A stretch of DNA of 64,000 nt, from NCBI GenBank assembly GCA_038230735.1, contig JBBRMR010000002.1, forward strand, positions 97,501-161,500, written 5' to 3'. Positions within the stretch are counted from its first letter, which is position 1; the number at the start of each line of letters is the position of its first letter. The stretch is from Arcicella sp038230735 (GTDB taxonomy: Bacteria; Bacteroidota; Bacteroidia; Cytophagales; Spirosomataceae). Below the pieces are notes generated by a model. That model did no database searches and had not been told where the DNA came from. It was given only the letters and a program-made list of their open reading frames with translations. A program made the translations under genes and the position numbers. Positions 53,597 through 63,005 of this stretch are shown piece after piece.

Positions 53597-53698
53597 TTAA
53601 GACTTATACACTCTCTTCCCAATCCGACTCAAACTATCAGGATGAACACCTAAATAAGGGCTGAAAATTTTATCGTAATTATTTTCATATTTGGGTGT
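53597..53698 (-). pseudogene. Possible 3' remnant of a Crp/Fnr-type regulator
   Basis: Minus-strand frame of about 34 codons ending YLGVHPDSLSRIGKRVYKS then TAA at 53597. It resembles the recognition helix of Bacteroidota Crp/Fnr proteins (YLG[IV].P..LSRIR). A stop closes the frame upstream and no cyclic-nucleotide domain is present. Confidence 0.35.
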
Positions 53699-53805
53699 TT
53701 AAAATATTCATTTGTTCACCGTTTACTTAAAAATGGTATTATGCAAACTCGTTTTAAATACCAAAAGGGTTAGCCTGTAAAATAGAAACTCTTATGGTGG
53801 TTAAA

Positions 53806-54813
53806 TTAATGTTCTTTCTGATAATGTTTCATCAAAATATCATCCCCAAAATCATTCGTAATGTCCCTCACCACCGTATGCACATGATTGGCGTTGGTTT
53901 GAGTATTGTCGTATTCAATCAAAAGCACTGAATTATGGATTCTATAATAATGTCCTACACCCCATTTTGTACTCCCCATCCACGTAAAATAGAGTTTATC
54001 CAAACCTGCCTTTTCAATTTTTGTCATAAAATCTTCTCTAAATCCTGCGTAAAAATTATTGACGTAATGCCCCACCAATTTCATCATCAGTTGTTGTTGT
54101 GCTTTGGTCATTTCGGCAAAACTAATTCCTTCAAATTTATCCAACTTTGCCTTCCGATTATTAAAAGTATAAATATCATTGGGAGCAGTTTCTGATAAAA
54201 TGGCTTGCTTTTGTTGGGCTTCGGTCAAAGAGGCTACCATCTGAAAACCTAAGTCAGACTCTACTTTCATAATTTCTTTCCCCTCATTTGGTCCGCTGGG
54301 AACTCGGGCGGGATTTGAGCCGAAAAAGAAAGGAGTTGCCGAGGACATTTTACCATCTACCGAAGAAAAATTCAGTGAAACGTGATGTCCTTCAATTCGC
54401 CAAGCCCAAGGAGTTTTGGCATCGGGTTTTCCGAAAATGGTAAAATAATACTTTTCGGGATGACGGCGGTCATTTTCAGGAGCAAGTTTTTCAATTTCCT
54501 TTAAAATTATCTCCAATTGCATAATGGCAATGGCTTTTTCGGATGCTTGTTTACTGACAGAAGCCTTCAATAAAGCAATTGCCGCCACTTTCTGAGTTTC
54601 GTTCATCTCTCGCAAGGGCAAACCTTTTCGTTCAATGGGTACAAAAAACCATTTAAAACGTTCCTCATCTTCAAAGGAAAATGTAGCTTTCACCAATTGT
54701 TTTTCATCTAAGGATTTCAAGAAAACTTGTGCCGCTTCAATTGGGGATTTATTTTTTTGGGCGAAAATTGTGGAAGGAAAAAATACCAAAAGAGTTAATA
54801 GAAAGGTTTTCAT
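53806..54813 (-). CDS. Exported DUF3500 protein
   Basis: 335 residues with a signal peptide (cleavage near IFAQ). Matches DUF3500: FEDEERFKWFFVPIERKGLPLREM, WAWRIEGHHVSLNFSSVDG, GPNEGKEIMKVESDLGF and the His-rich end GHYYRIHNSVLLIEYDNTQTNANHVHTVVRD. The conserved His and Glu residues suggest a metal site, but function is unknown. Monocistronic. Confidence 0.85.
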   Translation of the reverse strand: MKTFLLTLLVFFPSTIFAQKNKSPIEAAQVFLKSLDEKQLVKATFSFEDEERFKWFFVPIERKGLPLREMNETQKVAAIALLKASVSKQASEKAIAIMQLEIILKEIEKLAPENDRRHPEKYYFTIFGKPDAKTPWAWRIEGHHVSLNFSSVDGKMSSATPFFFGSNPARVPSGPNEGKEIMKVESDLGFQMVASLTEAQQKQAILSETAPNDIYTFNNRKAKLDKFEGISFAEMTKAQQQLMMKLVGHYVNNFYAGFREDFMTKIEKAGLDKLYFTWMGSTKWGVGHYYRIHNSVLLIEYDNTQTNANHVHTVVRDITNDFGDDILMKHYQKEH

Positions 54814-54960
54814 AATATTGTGTTTTTGGATGTTTCAGAAAGGGAATAATAATTTCAAAAAATTAAGGACTCAAACTTACGATTGACTAATTTTATTGTC
54901 TAAATTGTAAAGGAAGTATTTCAAAAAATCTACTATGATTTTACTATTTCTGACTTTGCT

Positions 54961-54974
54961 AATCCCTAATCCCT
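54961..54974. repeat. Two tandem AATCCCT heptamers before dtd
   Basis: AATCCCT-AATCCCT, followed by AAATTATG at the dtd start. It is a short example of the heptamer-type tracts found elsewhere in the window. Confidence 0.55.
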
Positions 54975-54979
54975 AAATT

Positions 54980-55432
54980 ATGATTGCAATAATCCAAAGA
55001 GTTTCTGAGGCTTCTGTGAAAATTGAGGGGCAAATAAAGGGTGAAATCGGCGTGGGTTTCATGGTGCTTTTGGGCATTACGCATACGGATACACAGGAAG
55101 ATGTGCAATGGCTCGCTAAGAAAATTGTGGGTATGAGAATATTTTCGGATGAAGAAAGTCGAATGAACTTGAATTTAGAAGCCGTTAATGGTAATATCCT
55201 CTTAATCAGCCAGTTCACGCTCCATGCCAGTACGAAAAAAGGAAATCGACCCAGTTTTATTGAAGCTGCTCGACCCGAAATTGCCATTCCTTTATACGAA
55301 AATATGATTATTCAATTAGAAAATCTATTAGGAAAATCTATCCAAACTGGTGAATTTGGGGCAGATATGAAAGTATCTTTGGTGAATTATGGACCTGTAA
55401 CCATTGTTTTAGATTCAAAAAATAAAAGCTAA
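54980..55432 (+). CDS. dtd: D-aminoacyl-tRNA deacylase
   Basis: 150 residues, full length. IQRVSEASVKIEG, the active-site SQFTLHAST and KKGNRPSFIEAARPE, and the C-terminal GPVTIVLDS are typical of Dtd. It removes D-amino acids (and Gly) mischarged onto tRNA. The MazG-like gene follows two bases later. Confidence 0.95.
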   Translation: MIAIIQRVSEASVKIEGQIKGEIGVGFMVLLGITHTDTQEDVQWLAKKIVGMRIFSDEESRMNLNLEAVNGNILLISQFTLHASTKKGNRPSFIEAARPEIAIPLYENMIIQLENLLGKSIQTGEFGADMKVSLVNYGPVTIVLDSKNKS

Positions 55433-55434
55433 AA

Positions 55435-55761
55435 ATGACAATAGAAGAAGCCCAAAAAACCGTTGATGAATGGATTAAGACCGTTGGCGTTCGGTATTTT
55501 AATGAACTGACCAATATGGCAATGCTGACTGAGGAGGTTGGCGAAGTAGCCCGCATCATTGCCCGTCGATACGGTGAACAATCGGAAAAAGAATCTGACA
55601 AATCCAAAGATTTGGGGGATGAAATGGCGGATGTACTTTTCGTGTTAATCTGCCTTGCCAACCAAACGGGTATTAATTTAACGGAAGCCTTGCAGAAAAA
55701 TTTGGATAAAAAAACCAAGCGGGATGCTACTCGTCATAAGGAAAACATGAAATTGAGGTAA
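55435..55761 (+). CDS. MazG-like nucleotide pyrophosphohydrolase
   Basis: 108 residues. The EExxE-x-ExxD metal pattern is visible as LTEEVGEVARI with downstream KDLGDEMADVLFVL. The short single-domain form is common in this phylum and may clear non-canonical NTPs. Co-transcribed with dtd. Confidence 0.88.
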   Translation: MTIEEAQKTVDEWIKTVGVRYFNELTNMAMLTEEVGEVARIIARRYGEQSEKESDKSKDLGDEMADVLFVLICLANQTGINLTEALQKNLDKKTKRDATRHKENMKLR

Positions 55762-55808
55762 AGGATGAATGGTACATGGGGCGGAAAACCGTTCACCCTT
55801 CACCCTAT

Positions 55809-56573
55809 CTATCGAGGAATCTGTTTTTTCTCCACTTCCTTGGTTAATTTTTTCCCTAAATCAGCATCAATTTCAAATTCTACCGCCACGTCTAATTGGT
55901 CAACTGATGGATTCAATTTTTGGATAACTGAATGTGCTGTATCAAATTCACGTTCACCCGTGATGGAATTGTATTCCTTTTCGGTCAGTCCGCCTTGATT
56001 ATCAGAATAGTCGTTAAAACGTACAGAAACGTTCTTTTTGTCCAACTTACCGCCTTCCCAACTCATTACGTTTCCGCCTAAATCCCAACCGATTCCTGTC
56101 ATGGTAAAGGTTTTACCATTCAAAGCCACAATTTCCGAAAGCCTCATACCCAATTTTAAGCCTTCACGAGATACCCACGGAGATTTTAAGGACAAACCCC
56201 CATTGTCCGCCACTTTGGCTTTCACCATAACGTCCTGAATCTCTTTAAATTCTTTACCATCTTTCCAATAAACTTCTACTTCTTTGTCGGTATCTGGGTA
56301 AAGTTTTGTGGCATTAAATTGTCCGTCTCCCGTTTCAATGATAGCATCTTTTTTAATATTTTCTCTGCCAAATTTCTTTTCAAGCCCTTGTAAACTAACA
56401 CATTGTAAAATATCTTCTAAATACAGAACTTCTGTTTTGGGAGTATCAGTTGCAACGGAGTCATTGGAAATAATGGCTATTTTTGCGGAATCTTTATTCT
56501 CCGTTTGAGCTTGTTTTTGAGTACAGCCAATGAAATACGTCAGCATTACAAGGCTAAGGATTATTTTTTTCAT
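55809..56573 (-). CDS. Lipoprotein of unknown function
   Basis: 254 residues with a lipobox start (MKKIILSLVMLTYFIGCTQ). The mature part is acidic and beta-rich, with LEDILQCVSLQGLEKKFGRENI near 50 and WVSREGLKLGMRLSEIVALNG near 130. No family recognised. Convergent with the dtd-mazG pair. Confidence 0.65.
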   Translation of the reverse strand: MKKIILSLVMLTYFIGCTQKQAQTENKDSAKIAIISNDSVATDTPKTEVLYLEDILQCVSLQGLEKKFGRENIKKDAIIETGDGQFNATKLYPDTDKEVEVYWKDGKEFKEIQDVMVKAKVADNGGLSLKSPWVSREGLKLGMRLSEIVALNGKTFTMTGIGWDLGGNVMSWEGGKLDKKNVSVRFNDYSDNQGGLTEKEYNSITGEREFDTAHSVIQKLNPSVDQLDVAVEFEIDADLGKKLTKEVEKKQIPR

Positions 56574-56768
56574 TCTAAATATTTGTGATTTTTAGTTTTA
56601 CGGAAAATAAATTAGGGCAATAAATTTAGTATTTTTGACGTATTCTTATGATAGTAAATCTCTGTATCGAATGCCATAAATTACTCAAAGTTCTTCACAA
56701 ATTAGCTTAATTTTTGAAAATATAAAAATTAAAATATAATCCATCTCATTTTTCCAATTAACCAATCA

Positions 56769-59225
56769 ATGATTATACGAAAAATTTTACTCTTCTTTTG
56801 CTTGTTGATTTCGTGCCAACTTTTTGCCCAAAGTGCTAAATATACCATTAGTGGTTACGTCCGTGAAAAGGGGAGTCAAGAACACTTAATCGGTGTAAAT
56901 GTCTATCTGCCAAGTACTTCCACGGGTACTGCCACGAATACTTACGGATTTTATTCCCTCACATTACCCGCCGCCGATTCGGTAACGTTAGTCTTTTCGT
57001 ATGTTGGTTACGAAAGAACTATTCGCAAAATAGCTCTCAATAAAAGTATTGAATTAAATATTACATTGGCTACTTCGGTAGAATTGCAGGAAGTGGTGGT
57101 CGATGCCAAACGTCAGCAAGAACGGGTGAGCGAATCGGTACAAATGAGTAAAATTGAAATTCCAATTAGCCAAATCAAAAAAGTGCCTACTTTTTTGGGT
57201 GAAAAAGACGTTTTGCGAGTTTTGCAACTTATGCCAGGCGTACAGAAAGGTTCGGAAGGACAAACGGGTATCTATGTACGAGGAGGCGGACCCGACCAAA
57301 ATTTGATTATCTTGGATGATGCCATTGTGTATAATGCCAATCACCTTTTTGGTTTCTTTTCGGTTTTCAATGGCGATGCTTTAAAGAGTGTTGAACTCAC
57401 CAAAGGCGGTTTCCCTGCCCGATTTGGCGGACGACTTTCTTCGGTAATTGAACTGAACATGAAAGAAGGAAATAAAGAAAAACTGCATGGAGAGGGTGGA
57501 ATCGGCTTAATTTCTTCACGCTTGACTCTGGAAGGACCTATTAAAAAGAATACATCTTCGTTTATTATTTCGGGCAGAAGAACTTATGCTGACCTATTAG
57601 CGAAGCCTTTTATTGCTGCTTCTCAGAGAGGACAAGCTGACCAAACTACGGCGGGATATTATTTTTACGATTTGAATGCCAAAGTAAATTATGACTTTGG
57701 ACGAAAGGATAAATTGTATTTGAGTGGTTATTTTGGGCAAGATAAATTTGCCGTAGAAACCGTTAGCCCCACTGCCTTAAATGCTTCTGGAATGAATTGG
57801 GGAAATAATACTGGTACATTACGTTGGAATCACTTGTTTGGCGATAAACTTTTCAGTAATCTCTCGCTGATTTTTAGTCAATATCATTTCAATATATCTT
57901 CGCAACAAAATACTACCGATCCCAATACCAACTTGGCAACTACTTACAATTTACAGTATGATTCGGGGATTAGAGATTTGACGGCAAAGTATGATTTAGA
58001 TTTTTTCCCCAATCCCAGACACGCCATAAAAGTCGGTTTTCAAACGATTTTTCACCGCTTTACGCCCAGTGCTGTGGTGATCCAGGACTCGGACATTAAT
58101 TTGTACGAAAATAGAATAGAAAATATTGATGTTTTAGAATCAGGAATTTATGTCGAAGATGTATGGCAACCAACCCCAAGACTTAAAATGAATATCGGTT
58201 TGCGGGCGAGTAGCTATCAAACAACGGGCAAGAGTTATTTACGTCCAGAACCCCGCATTGCGGCAGCTTTCAAAGTCAAAGATGATTTGGCTTTCAAGGC
58301 TTCTTACGCTTTGATGAATCAATATGTTCACTTACTTTCAAATACGGGTTTAGGTTTGCCCACTGACCTTTGGGTGCCTTCAACGGATAAAATCGCCCCG
58401 CAACAATCAGAACAAATTGCGGCGGGTTTTGCCAAAGATTTTGATAAAAAAGGCTTAACATTTACGATAGAGGGTTATTATAAAAATATGAATAACTTGA
58501 TTAATTATAAAGAAGGAGCCAGTTTTTTATTGATAAATAACTCAACGGGAGCCAATAAAGTACGTTGGGAAGACAATATTACTTCGGGCAAAGGCTGGTC
58601 TTATGGTTTGGAGTTTTTATTGCAAAAGAAAGTTGGCAGATTCTCGGGTTGGGCGGGTTATACGCTCTCGTGGACGTATTGGCAGTTTGATGAACTCAAT
58701 TTTGGCAAAACATTCTTTCCAAAATACGACCGTCGCCATGATATTTCATTGGTTGGCATTTATGAGTTAAGCCCAAAAATTACGCTTTCAGCAGTTTGGG
58801 TGTATGGAACGGGTAACGCCCTCACCGTGCCACTTTCACGCTATAACGCTTACGGAAATTTTAATACCAAAGTAAATAATGGGAATAATAATAATGGACA
58901 AAATGGTGGGGGAGATAATGCACTGGTTAGCAATGCCTCTAATTTGTTATTTGGCAGTAATGCCGTTCAGGAATACGGAGAGAAAAATAGTTTCCGTGCC
59001 GAGGCTTATCACCGTTTAGATTTAGGGATTCAGTTCCACAAAAAGATGAAACACCATGAACGTACTTGGGAGTTTAGTATATACAATGCTTACAATCGTA
59101 GCAACCCATTTTTCTATCAATTAAACGATAAAAAGGATGCCACCACGGGCGTAACCAATACGGTTTTTCAACGGTATTCCATTTTCCCGATTGTACCTTC
59201 GTTTAGTTATAATTTTAAGTTTTAA
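56769..59225 (+). CDS. TonB-dependent receptor with carboxypeptidase-like N-terminal domain
   Basis: 818 residues. Signal peptide (cleavage near LFAQ), a CarboxypepD_reg-like domain (about 25-110: YTISGYVREKGSQEHLIGVNVYL), plug (about 120-230, GIYVRGGGPDQNLIILDDAIVYN), and a 22-strand barrel ending in YNFKF. It imports a substrate across the outer membrane with TonB energy. The DUF4249 gene follows, as is usual in Bacteroidota pairs. It is not a SusC/SusD pair. Confidence 0.93.
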   Translation: MIIRKILLFFCLLISCQLFAQSAKYTISGYVREKGSQEHLIGVNVYLPSTSTGTATNTYGFYSLTLPAADSVTLVFSYVGYERTIRKIALNKSIELNITLATSVELQEVVVDAKRQQERVSESVQMSKIEIPISQIKKVPTFLGEKDVLRVLQLMPGVQKGSEGQTGIYVRGGGPDQNLIILDDAIVYNANHLFGFFSVFNGDALKSVELTKGGFPARFGGRLSSVIELNMKEGNKEKLHGEGGIGLISSRLTLEGPIKKNTSSFIISGRRTYADLLAKPFIAASQRGQADQTTAGYYFYDLNAKVNYDFGRKDKLYLSGYFGQDKFAVETVSPTALNASGMNWGNNTGTLRWNHLFGDKLFSNLSLIFSQYHFNISSQQNTTDPNTNLATTYNLQYDSGIRDLTAKYDLDFFPNPRHAIKVGFQTIFHRFTPSAVVIQDSDINLYENRIENIDVLESGIYVEDVWQPTPRLKMNIGLRASSYQTTGKSYLRPEPRIAAAFKVKDDLAFKASYALMNQYVHLLSNTGLGLPTDLWVPSTDKIAPQQSEQIAAGFAKDFDKKGLTFTIEGYYKNMNNLINYKEGASFLLINNSTGANKVRWEDNITSGKGWSYGLEFLLQKKVGRFSGWAGYTLSWTYWQFDELNFGKTFFPKYDRRHDISLVGIYELSPKITLSAVWVYGTGNALTVPLSRYNAYGNFNTKVNNGNNNNGQNGGGDNALVSNASNLLFGSNAVQEYGEKNSFRAEAYHRLDLGIQFHKKMKHHERTWEFSIYNAYNRSNPFFYQLNDKKDATTGVTNTVFQRYSIFPIVPSFSYNFKF

Positions 59226-59233
59226 ATCGCTTT

Positions 59234-59282
59234 AAACCTATCGCAATGGCGAACCGTAAGGATTTTGAATCCTTATAGGTTT
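59234..59282 (+). terminator. Two-part hairpin between the TonB receptor and DUF4249 genes
   Basis: TAAGGATT (59257-59264) and AATCCTTA (59268-59275) form the inner stem with loop TTG. AAACCTAT (59234-59241) and ATAGGTTT (59275-59282) form an outer one. It may attenuate expression between the pair and shares words with 36612-36644. Confidence 0.55.
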
Positions 59283-59315
59283 TGTTACTAAATTATTCTT
59301 TAATTCAAAGAGAAA

Positions 59316-60197
59316 ATGAAAAATATAAAAATACTTATCTTCCTAATAATCAACTTATTAGTCTTTTGGAGTTGTAATAGTTTCATAACAGAGATTGACC
59401 CTTCACAATTGCCAAGTACGGATTCTAAACTGGTTTTATCGTGCTATATTTCACCCCAAGATACCATTATTTCAGCAAAATTAACGGAGACAAAAACCGT
59501 TATCAGTACGGGCGGCACAAAGGCGGATATTACCAATGCCACCATGAAAATTTCGGATGGTACGAAGACGATATCAATGATTTATGATACTAATCTCTTG
59601 TATTATCGTGCCTTGCCTTCGCAAATGTCCATTTCAGTAGGCAAAACTTATACCATGACCGTCAGCACGCCCGATGGAAGAAGTGTTTCGTCAAAATGTA
59701 CCGTGCCACCGCCCGTTACCATCAAGGAAATAAAGGTAGATTCGGGAACGGCTGTTACGCTCAAAAAATTTAATGTCAAAGAAGTAAAGGAATATTACTT
59801 GAAGCTAATTTGGCAAGATTTACCAGGCACAGTGGATTATTATCGTGGTTTTGGCTTTGTTACGGGTATTTTTAAGGATAAAAGCAATACAATTTCTCAA
59901 CGAACTGATGGAGTGGACTTTACAGGATTAGACGATAAAAATTCGGATGGACAATTACTAACTTTAAATGTTGTCTATCAACCTGCAAAAAATTCAACCT
60001 CCGCCACCATTCAAAAATTAACCGTTGGGCTTTTTCATGCGGATATAAATTATTTCAATTATCATGAATCTTTAAGAAAACAACGGGCAAATAGTAATCC
60101 ATTTGCCGAACCAGTATTGCTTTATACCAACGTAGATGGCGGCTTTGGCTGTTTTGGGGCATATAATGCTTCTTGGAAGGATTTGAAAGTAAAATGA
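59316..60197 (+). CDS. DUF4249 lipoprotein, partner of the TonB receptor
   Basis: 293 residues with a lipobox start (LLVFWSCNS). DUF4249 features: FITEIDPSQLPSTDSKLVLSCYISPQD at the start and an Ig-like beta-sandwich of repeated 'T.T.....G' strands. DUF4249 proteins sit next to TonB receptors and are presumed surface-exposed substrate handlers. Confidence 0.88.
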   Translation: MKNIKILIFLIINLLVFWSCNSFITEIDPSQLPSTDSKLVLSCYISPQDTIISAKLTETKTVISTGGTKADITNATMKISDGTKTISMIYDTNLLYYRALPSQMSISVGKTYTMTVSTPDGRSVSSKCTVPPPVTIKEIKVDSGTAVTLKKFNVKEVKEYYLKLIWQDLPGTVDYYRGFGFVTGIFKDKSNTISQRTDGVDFTGLDDKNSDGQLLTLNVVYQPAKNSTSATIQKLTVGLFHADINYFNYHESLRKQRANSNPFAEPVLLYTNVDGGFGCFGAYNASWKDLKVK

Positions 60198-60233
60198 TTT
60201 CGATGGTGGATGTTTGTTTTTCGATGTTCGGTT

Positions 60234-60261
60234 AGTCTCAAAAATGTCTGAATTTGAGACT
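60234..60261. terminator. Bidirectional terminator
   Basis: AGTCTCAAA (60234-60242) pairs with TTTGAGACT (60253-60261), between the convergent DUF4249 and MBL-fold genes. The right arm ends on the stop codon of the MBL gene. Confidence 0.7.
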
Positions 60262-61025
60262 TACTCAAACTTCAAAACCAATCCATCATACGCCAAATTG
60301 ATAAAAGAGGGTAATTCTATTTCTACCTCACGGTGCAAGCCCATTTGGTGACTTATGTGGGTAATATATGCCTGTTCCGGGGCAATTTTTTCAATAACCT
60401 CAATCGCTTCCGAAAGACTGAAATGTGATAAATGTTTTTCCTGTCTTAAAGCTCCAATTACTACAACTTTCGAGCCTTTTACTTTTTCTATTTCCTCTTC
60501 TGAAATAAAATTTACGTCTGTGATATAGGTAAAATCCTTTATCCGAAATCCGAAAACGGGCAGATGTAAGTGCATGACTTCGATAGGCGTAAAATTTACC
60601 CCTGCCACTTCAAAAGGCTGATTATAAATTTCGTTCAGTTCAATTTGGGGGATTCCTGGATATTTTATTTCTGTAAAAGCATACGCAAATTCTTGTTTAA
60701 TTTGCTCTAAAACCTGTTTACGGGCATAAATGGGCATATCCCGCTTCTGGAAGAAATTAAAAGCTCGCACATCGTCAAGCCCAGCGGTGTGGTCCTTGTG
60801 TTCGTGCGTAAAAATAACGGCATCCAAATTTTTGGTGCGTTCACGAAGCATTTGCTGTCTAAAATCGGGACCTGTGTCAATGACAAAACTTTTTCCATCA
60901 ATTTCGATATGAATGGAAACCCGCAGGCGTTTGTCTCGGAAGTCAAGGGATTGGCAAACCTCACAGCCACAGGCAATTACGGGAACGCCCTGCGATGTAC
61001 CAGTGCCTAAGAAGGTGATTTGCAT
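60261..61025 (-). CDS. MBL-fold metallohydrolase (PhnP-like)
   Basis: 254 residues. FLGTGTSQGVPVIACGCEVC at the start, the metal motif TFTHEHKDHTAGLDD (H-x-H-x-D-H) and later HLHLPVFG and HISHQMG. A phosphodiesterase-like role is likely by family; the substrate is not known. Confidence 0.9.
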   Translation of the reverse strand: MQITFLGTGTSQGVPVIACGCEVCQSLDFRDKRLRVSIHIEIDGKSFVIDTGPDFRQQMLRERTKNLDAVIFTHEHKDHTAGLDDVRAFNFFQKRDMPIYARKQVLEQIKQEFAYAFTEIKYPGIPQIELNEIYNQPFEVAGVNFTPIEVMHLHLPVFGFRIKDFTYITDVNFISEEEIEKVKGSKVVVIGALRQEKHLSHFSLSEAIEVIEKIAPEQAYITHISHQMGLHREVEIELPSFINLAYDGLVLKFE

Positions 61026-61030
61026 GAAGA

Positions 61031-61118
61031 GTTATTGGTTATTAGAAATTGGTTATTAGTTACTGGAATAAAAGATTATTTTGGCAAAATCTGATAGCCA
61101 TTAACTAATAACCGATAA
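61031..61118. repeat. Heptamer repeats in inverted arrangement
   Basis: GTTATTG-GTTATTA-GAAATTG-GTTATTA-GTTACTG (61031-61065), then the reverse-strand series CCATTAA-CTAATAA-CCGATAA (61098-61118). The two blocks can pair to form a hairpin between the response regulator and MBL-fold genes. Confidence 0.75.
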
Positions 61119-61122
61119 CAAT

Positions 61123-61491
61123 TTATTCCGTCAGTGCTTTTACTTGTGCCACGAGGGCATCAAAATTGAGGGGTTTTGCCAACATATCATCAAAACCTGC
61201 CTCTTTGAAATCTTCCATCGAATAGTTGCGTGCGTTACCCGTAATGGCAATCATCGGTAACTTTGCTATTTTCTCATCTTTCAAGGCACGCACGGCTTTG
61301 GCACACTCCATTCCGTCCATCACGGGCATATTTATATCAAGCAAAAGGATATCAAAATCTTCTTTTTCAAGGGCATCCAAAACCTGTTGTCCATTTTTGA
61401 CGGAATGAATTTCAAAGTTTTGAAACTCCAATATTTTTTTAGCAAGGTTTTGAATAACGGAGCTATCTTCGGCAATTAATACTTTTTTCAT
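61123..61491 (-). CDS. Stand-alone response regulator receiver protein
   Basis: 122 residues, receiver domain only. Phospho-acceptor Asp52 in DILLLDINMPVMDG, acidic pair at residues 8-9 (AEDS), Thr in AITGNA and Lys in LAKPLNF. CheY-like, no output domain; the partner kinase is not in the window. Confidence 0.93.
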   Translation of the reverse strand: MKKVLIAEDSSVIQNLAKKILEFQNFEIHSVKNGQQVLDALEKEDFDILLLDINMPVMDGMECAKAVRALKDEKIAKLPMIAITGNARNYSMEDFKEAGFDDMLAKPLNFDALVAQVKALTE

Positions 61492-61540
61492 ATTAAAATA
61501 AAATTGTTTAACATGGTAAAGATAAGAAACGGCACTTATA

Positions 61541-61568
61541 TAATTAAGAATTAGGAATTAAAAATTAA
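61541..61568. repeat. Heptamer tandem repeat GAATTAG type
   Basis: TAATTAA-GAATTAG-GAATTAA-AAATTAA, four consecutive heptamers in the space upstream of the response regulator. Confidence 0.6.
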
Positions 61569-61630
61569 AAATGTATTCTTCAACCCGAAATCACAAGGTT
61601 ACGCATACCGTCCAGAATCTGTAATCAAAA

Positions 61631-62872
61631 TCATTCATTTTTACTTACCAGATGGTTTTCATAGAGTACCAAGCAAGAAATGTCCCTCATCTTGACTTCA
61701 CCGTGCAAACCTAATGTTTTGAGTTTATTTTCTACGGCATCGGGATAATTTTGAAACCAATCTAAATCCAAAACTGCACTATCAGGCAAACCTGATTCAT
61801 TGACCACGGGCAGATTATTGACTAATTGCGGATTGCTTTCCATGTAATTCATTAAGTCCTTGATTGTCAAGCCTTTTTGAATAATTCCAGTGCTGTCCAC
61901 GCTATTCATGGCTCCTTGTAAATCTGATTTTGACAAAACAAAAACCTTTCGATTCCTGACTTCTATTTTTGATTTTAAGGGAAATAATCCTTCCAATTGT
62001 TGAATGGCAATATCCTGAACTGACTTACCAATAAAATCTGGAATACTCAGATCGAAACAATAAGAATTATGATTTTCAAAAGAATATTTCGTTAGGTCAT
62101 TTACGTCCAAAATAACTCTACTGGTTTTTTGGTCATACAAAATTTGATAAATTAACGACAGAGGGCAGTTTACAAACTTGTATTCAGAACTCGATTCTTT
62201 TACAAATTCAGTAGCATATCCTGATTTATAATTAGAAAATTCAATCTTATACGTTTGATTTTTGGGCTTATTTACGATGATGGGCTGGTCGTAATTTTGC
62301 AAGGTATTGGTTGAAGAAGTATAAGATGCCTCCTGATATTCGTGTTTCATCGTAAAAGTTACGGGTTCACGATTGATTAATTTACCGATAACCTCTTGGT
62401 CAATTTCATCGGGCGAAGTGAAAGCTAAAACTACACCATCTTGGTCAATCACTACGGTATGCGGAATGAAATGATGGTAAAACATATCGTTCAATTTTCG
62501 TCCCCAATCCATCGCAAAACTGACATTTTTATAGCCTCTTTTCAGAATAAAAGCATCTACTTTATTTCGACTTTCTTCCGAAATCTCAATGACTTTAATA
62601 GCATCACCAAACTGTAATTGAAGTTTCTCAAAATGCTTAATATACGGAATGCACGGAGCACAATAAGTAGCCCAAAATTCCAGAATGACCACTTTCCCAC
62701 GAAGTTCACTGAGAGTAAGCGGTTTTTCGACACCGTTAGCACCAATAACGGACATGGAGAAGTCTGGACAAACTTTTCCCAACATCGGGGGATTGGTTTG
62801 AGCTATAAACGTCTGAGCAAAAATGGATTTTGTAAGGATTATTACAAAAGCTACGGTTAGTAGTTTTTTCAT
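61631..62872 (-). CDS. Exported TlpA/ResA-like thioredoxin with C-terminal extension
   Basis: 413 residues with a signal peptide (cleavage near IFAQ). The thioredoxin domain (about 30-160) has VILEFWATYCAPCIPYIKHF. The C-terminal 240 residues resemble the secretin/TonB short N-terminal or DUF3738-like region (SVQDIAIQQLEGLFPLKSKIEVRNRKVFVL). A periplasmic or surface thiol-redox role is inferred. Confidence 0.82.
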   Translation of the reverse strand: MKKLLTVAFVIILTKSIFAQTFIAQTNPPMLGKVCPDFSMSVIGANGVEKPLTLSELRGKVVILEFWATYCAPCIPYIKHFEKLQLQFGDAIKVIEISEESRNKVDAFILKRGYKNVSFAMDWGRKLNDMFYHHFIPHTVVIDQDGVVLAFTSPDEIDQEVIGKLINREPVTFTMKHEYQEASYTSSTNTLQNYDQPIIVNKPKNQTYKIEFSNYKSGYATEFVKESSSEYKFVNCPLSLIYQILYDQKTSRVILDVNDLTKYSFENHNSYCFDLSIPDFIGKSVQDIAIQQLEGLFPLKSKIEVRNRKVFVLSKSDLQGAMNSVDSTGIIQKGLTIKDLMNYMESNPQLVNNLPVVNESGLPDSAVLDLDWFQNYPDAVENKLKTLGLHGEVKMRDISCLVLYENHLVSKNE

Positions 62873-63005
62873 ATTGTTTCAATATTTGGGAATGATGGTT
62901 TTTACATTCCAAAATGAGTGCTGTGAATATACGATTAGATAAAATTAATGATTTTTTGGGAAGGAGTAAAATTTTATAGAGTATTTTGTGGGGTATAAAA
63001 ATAAA

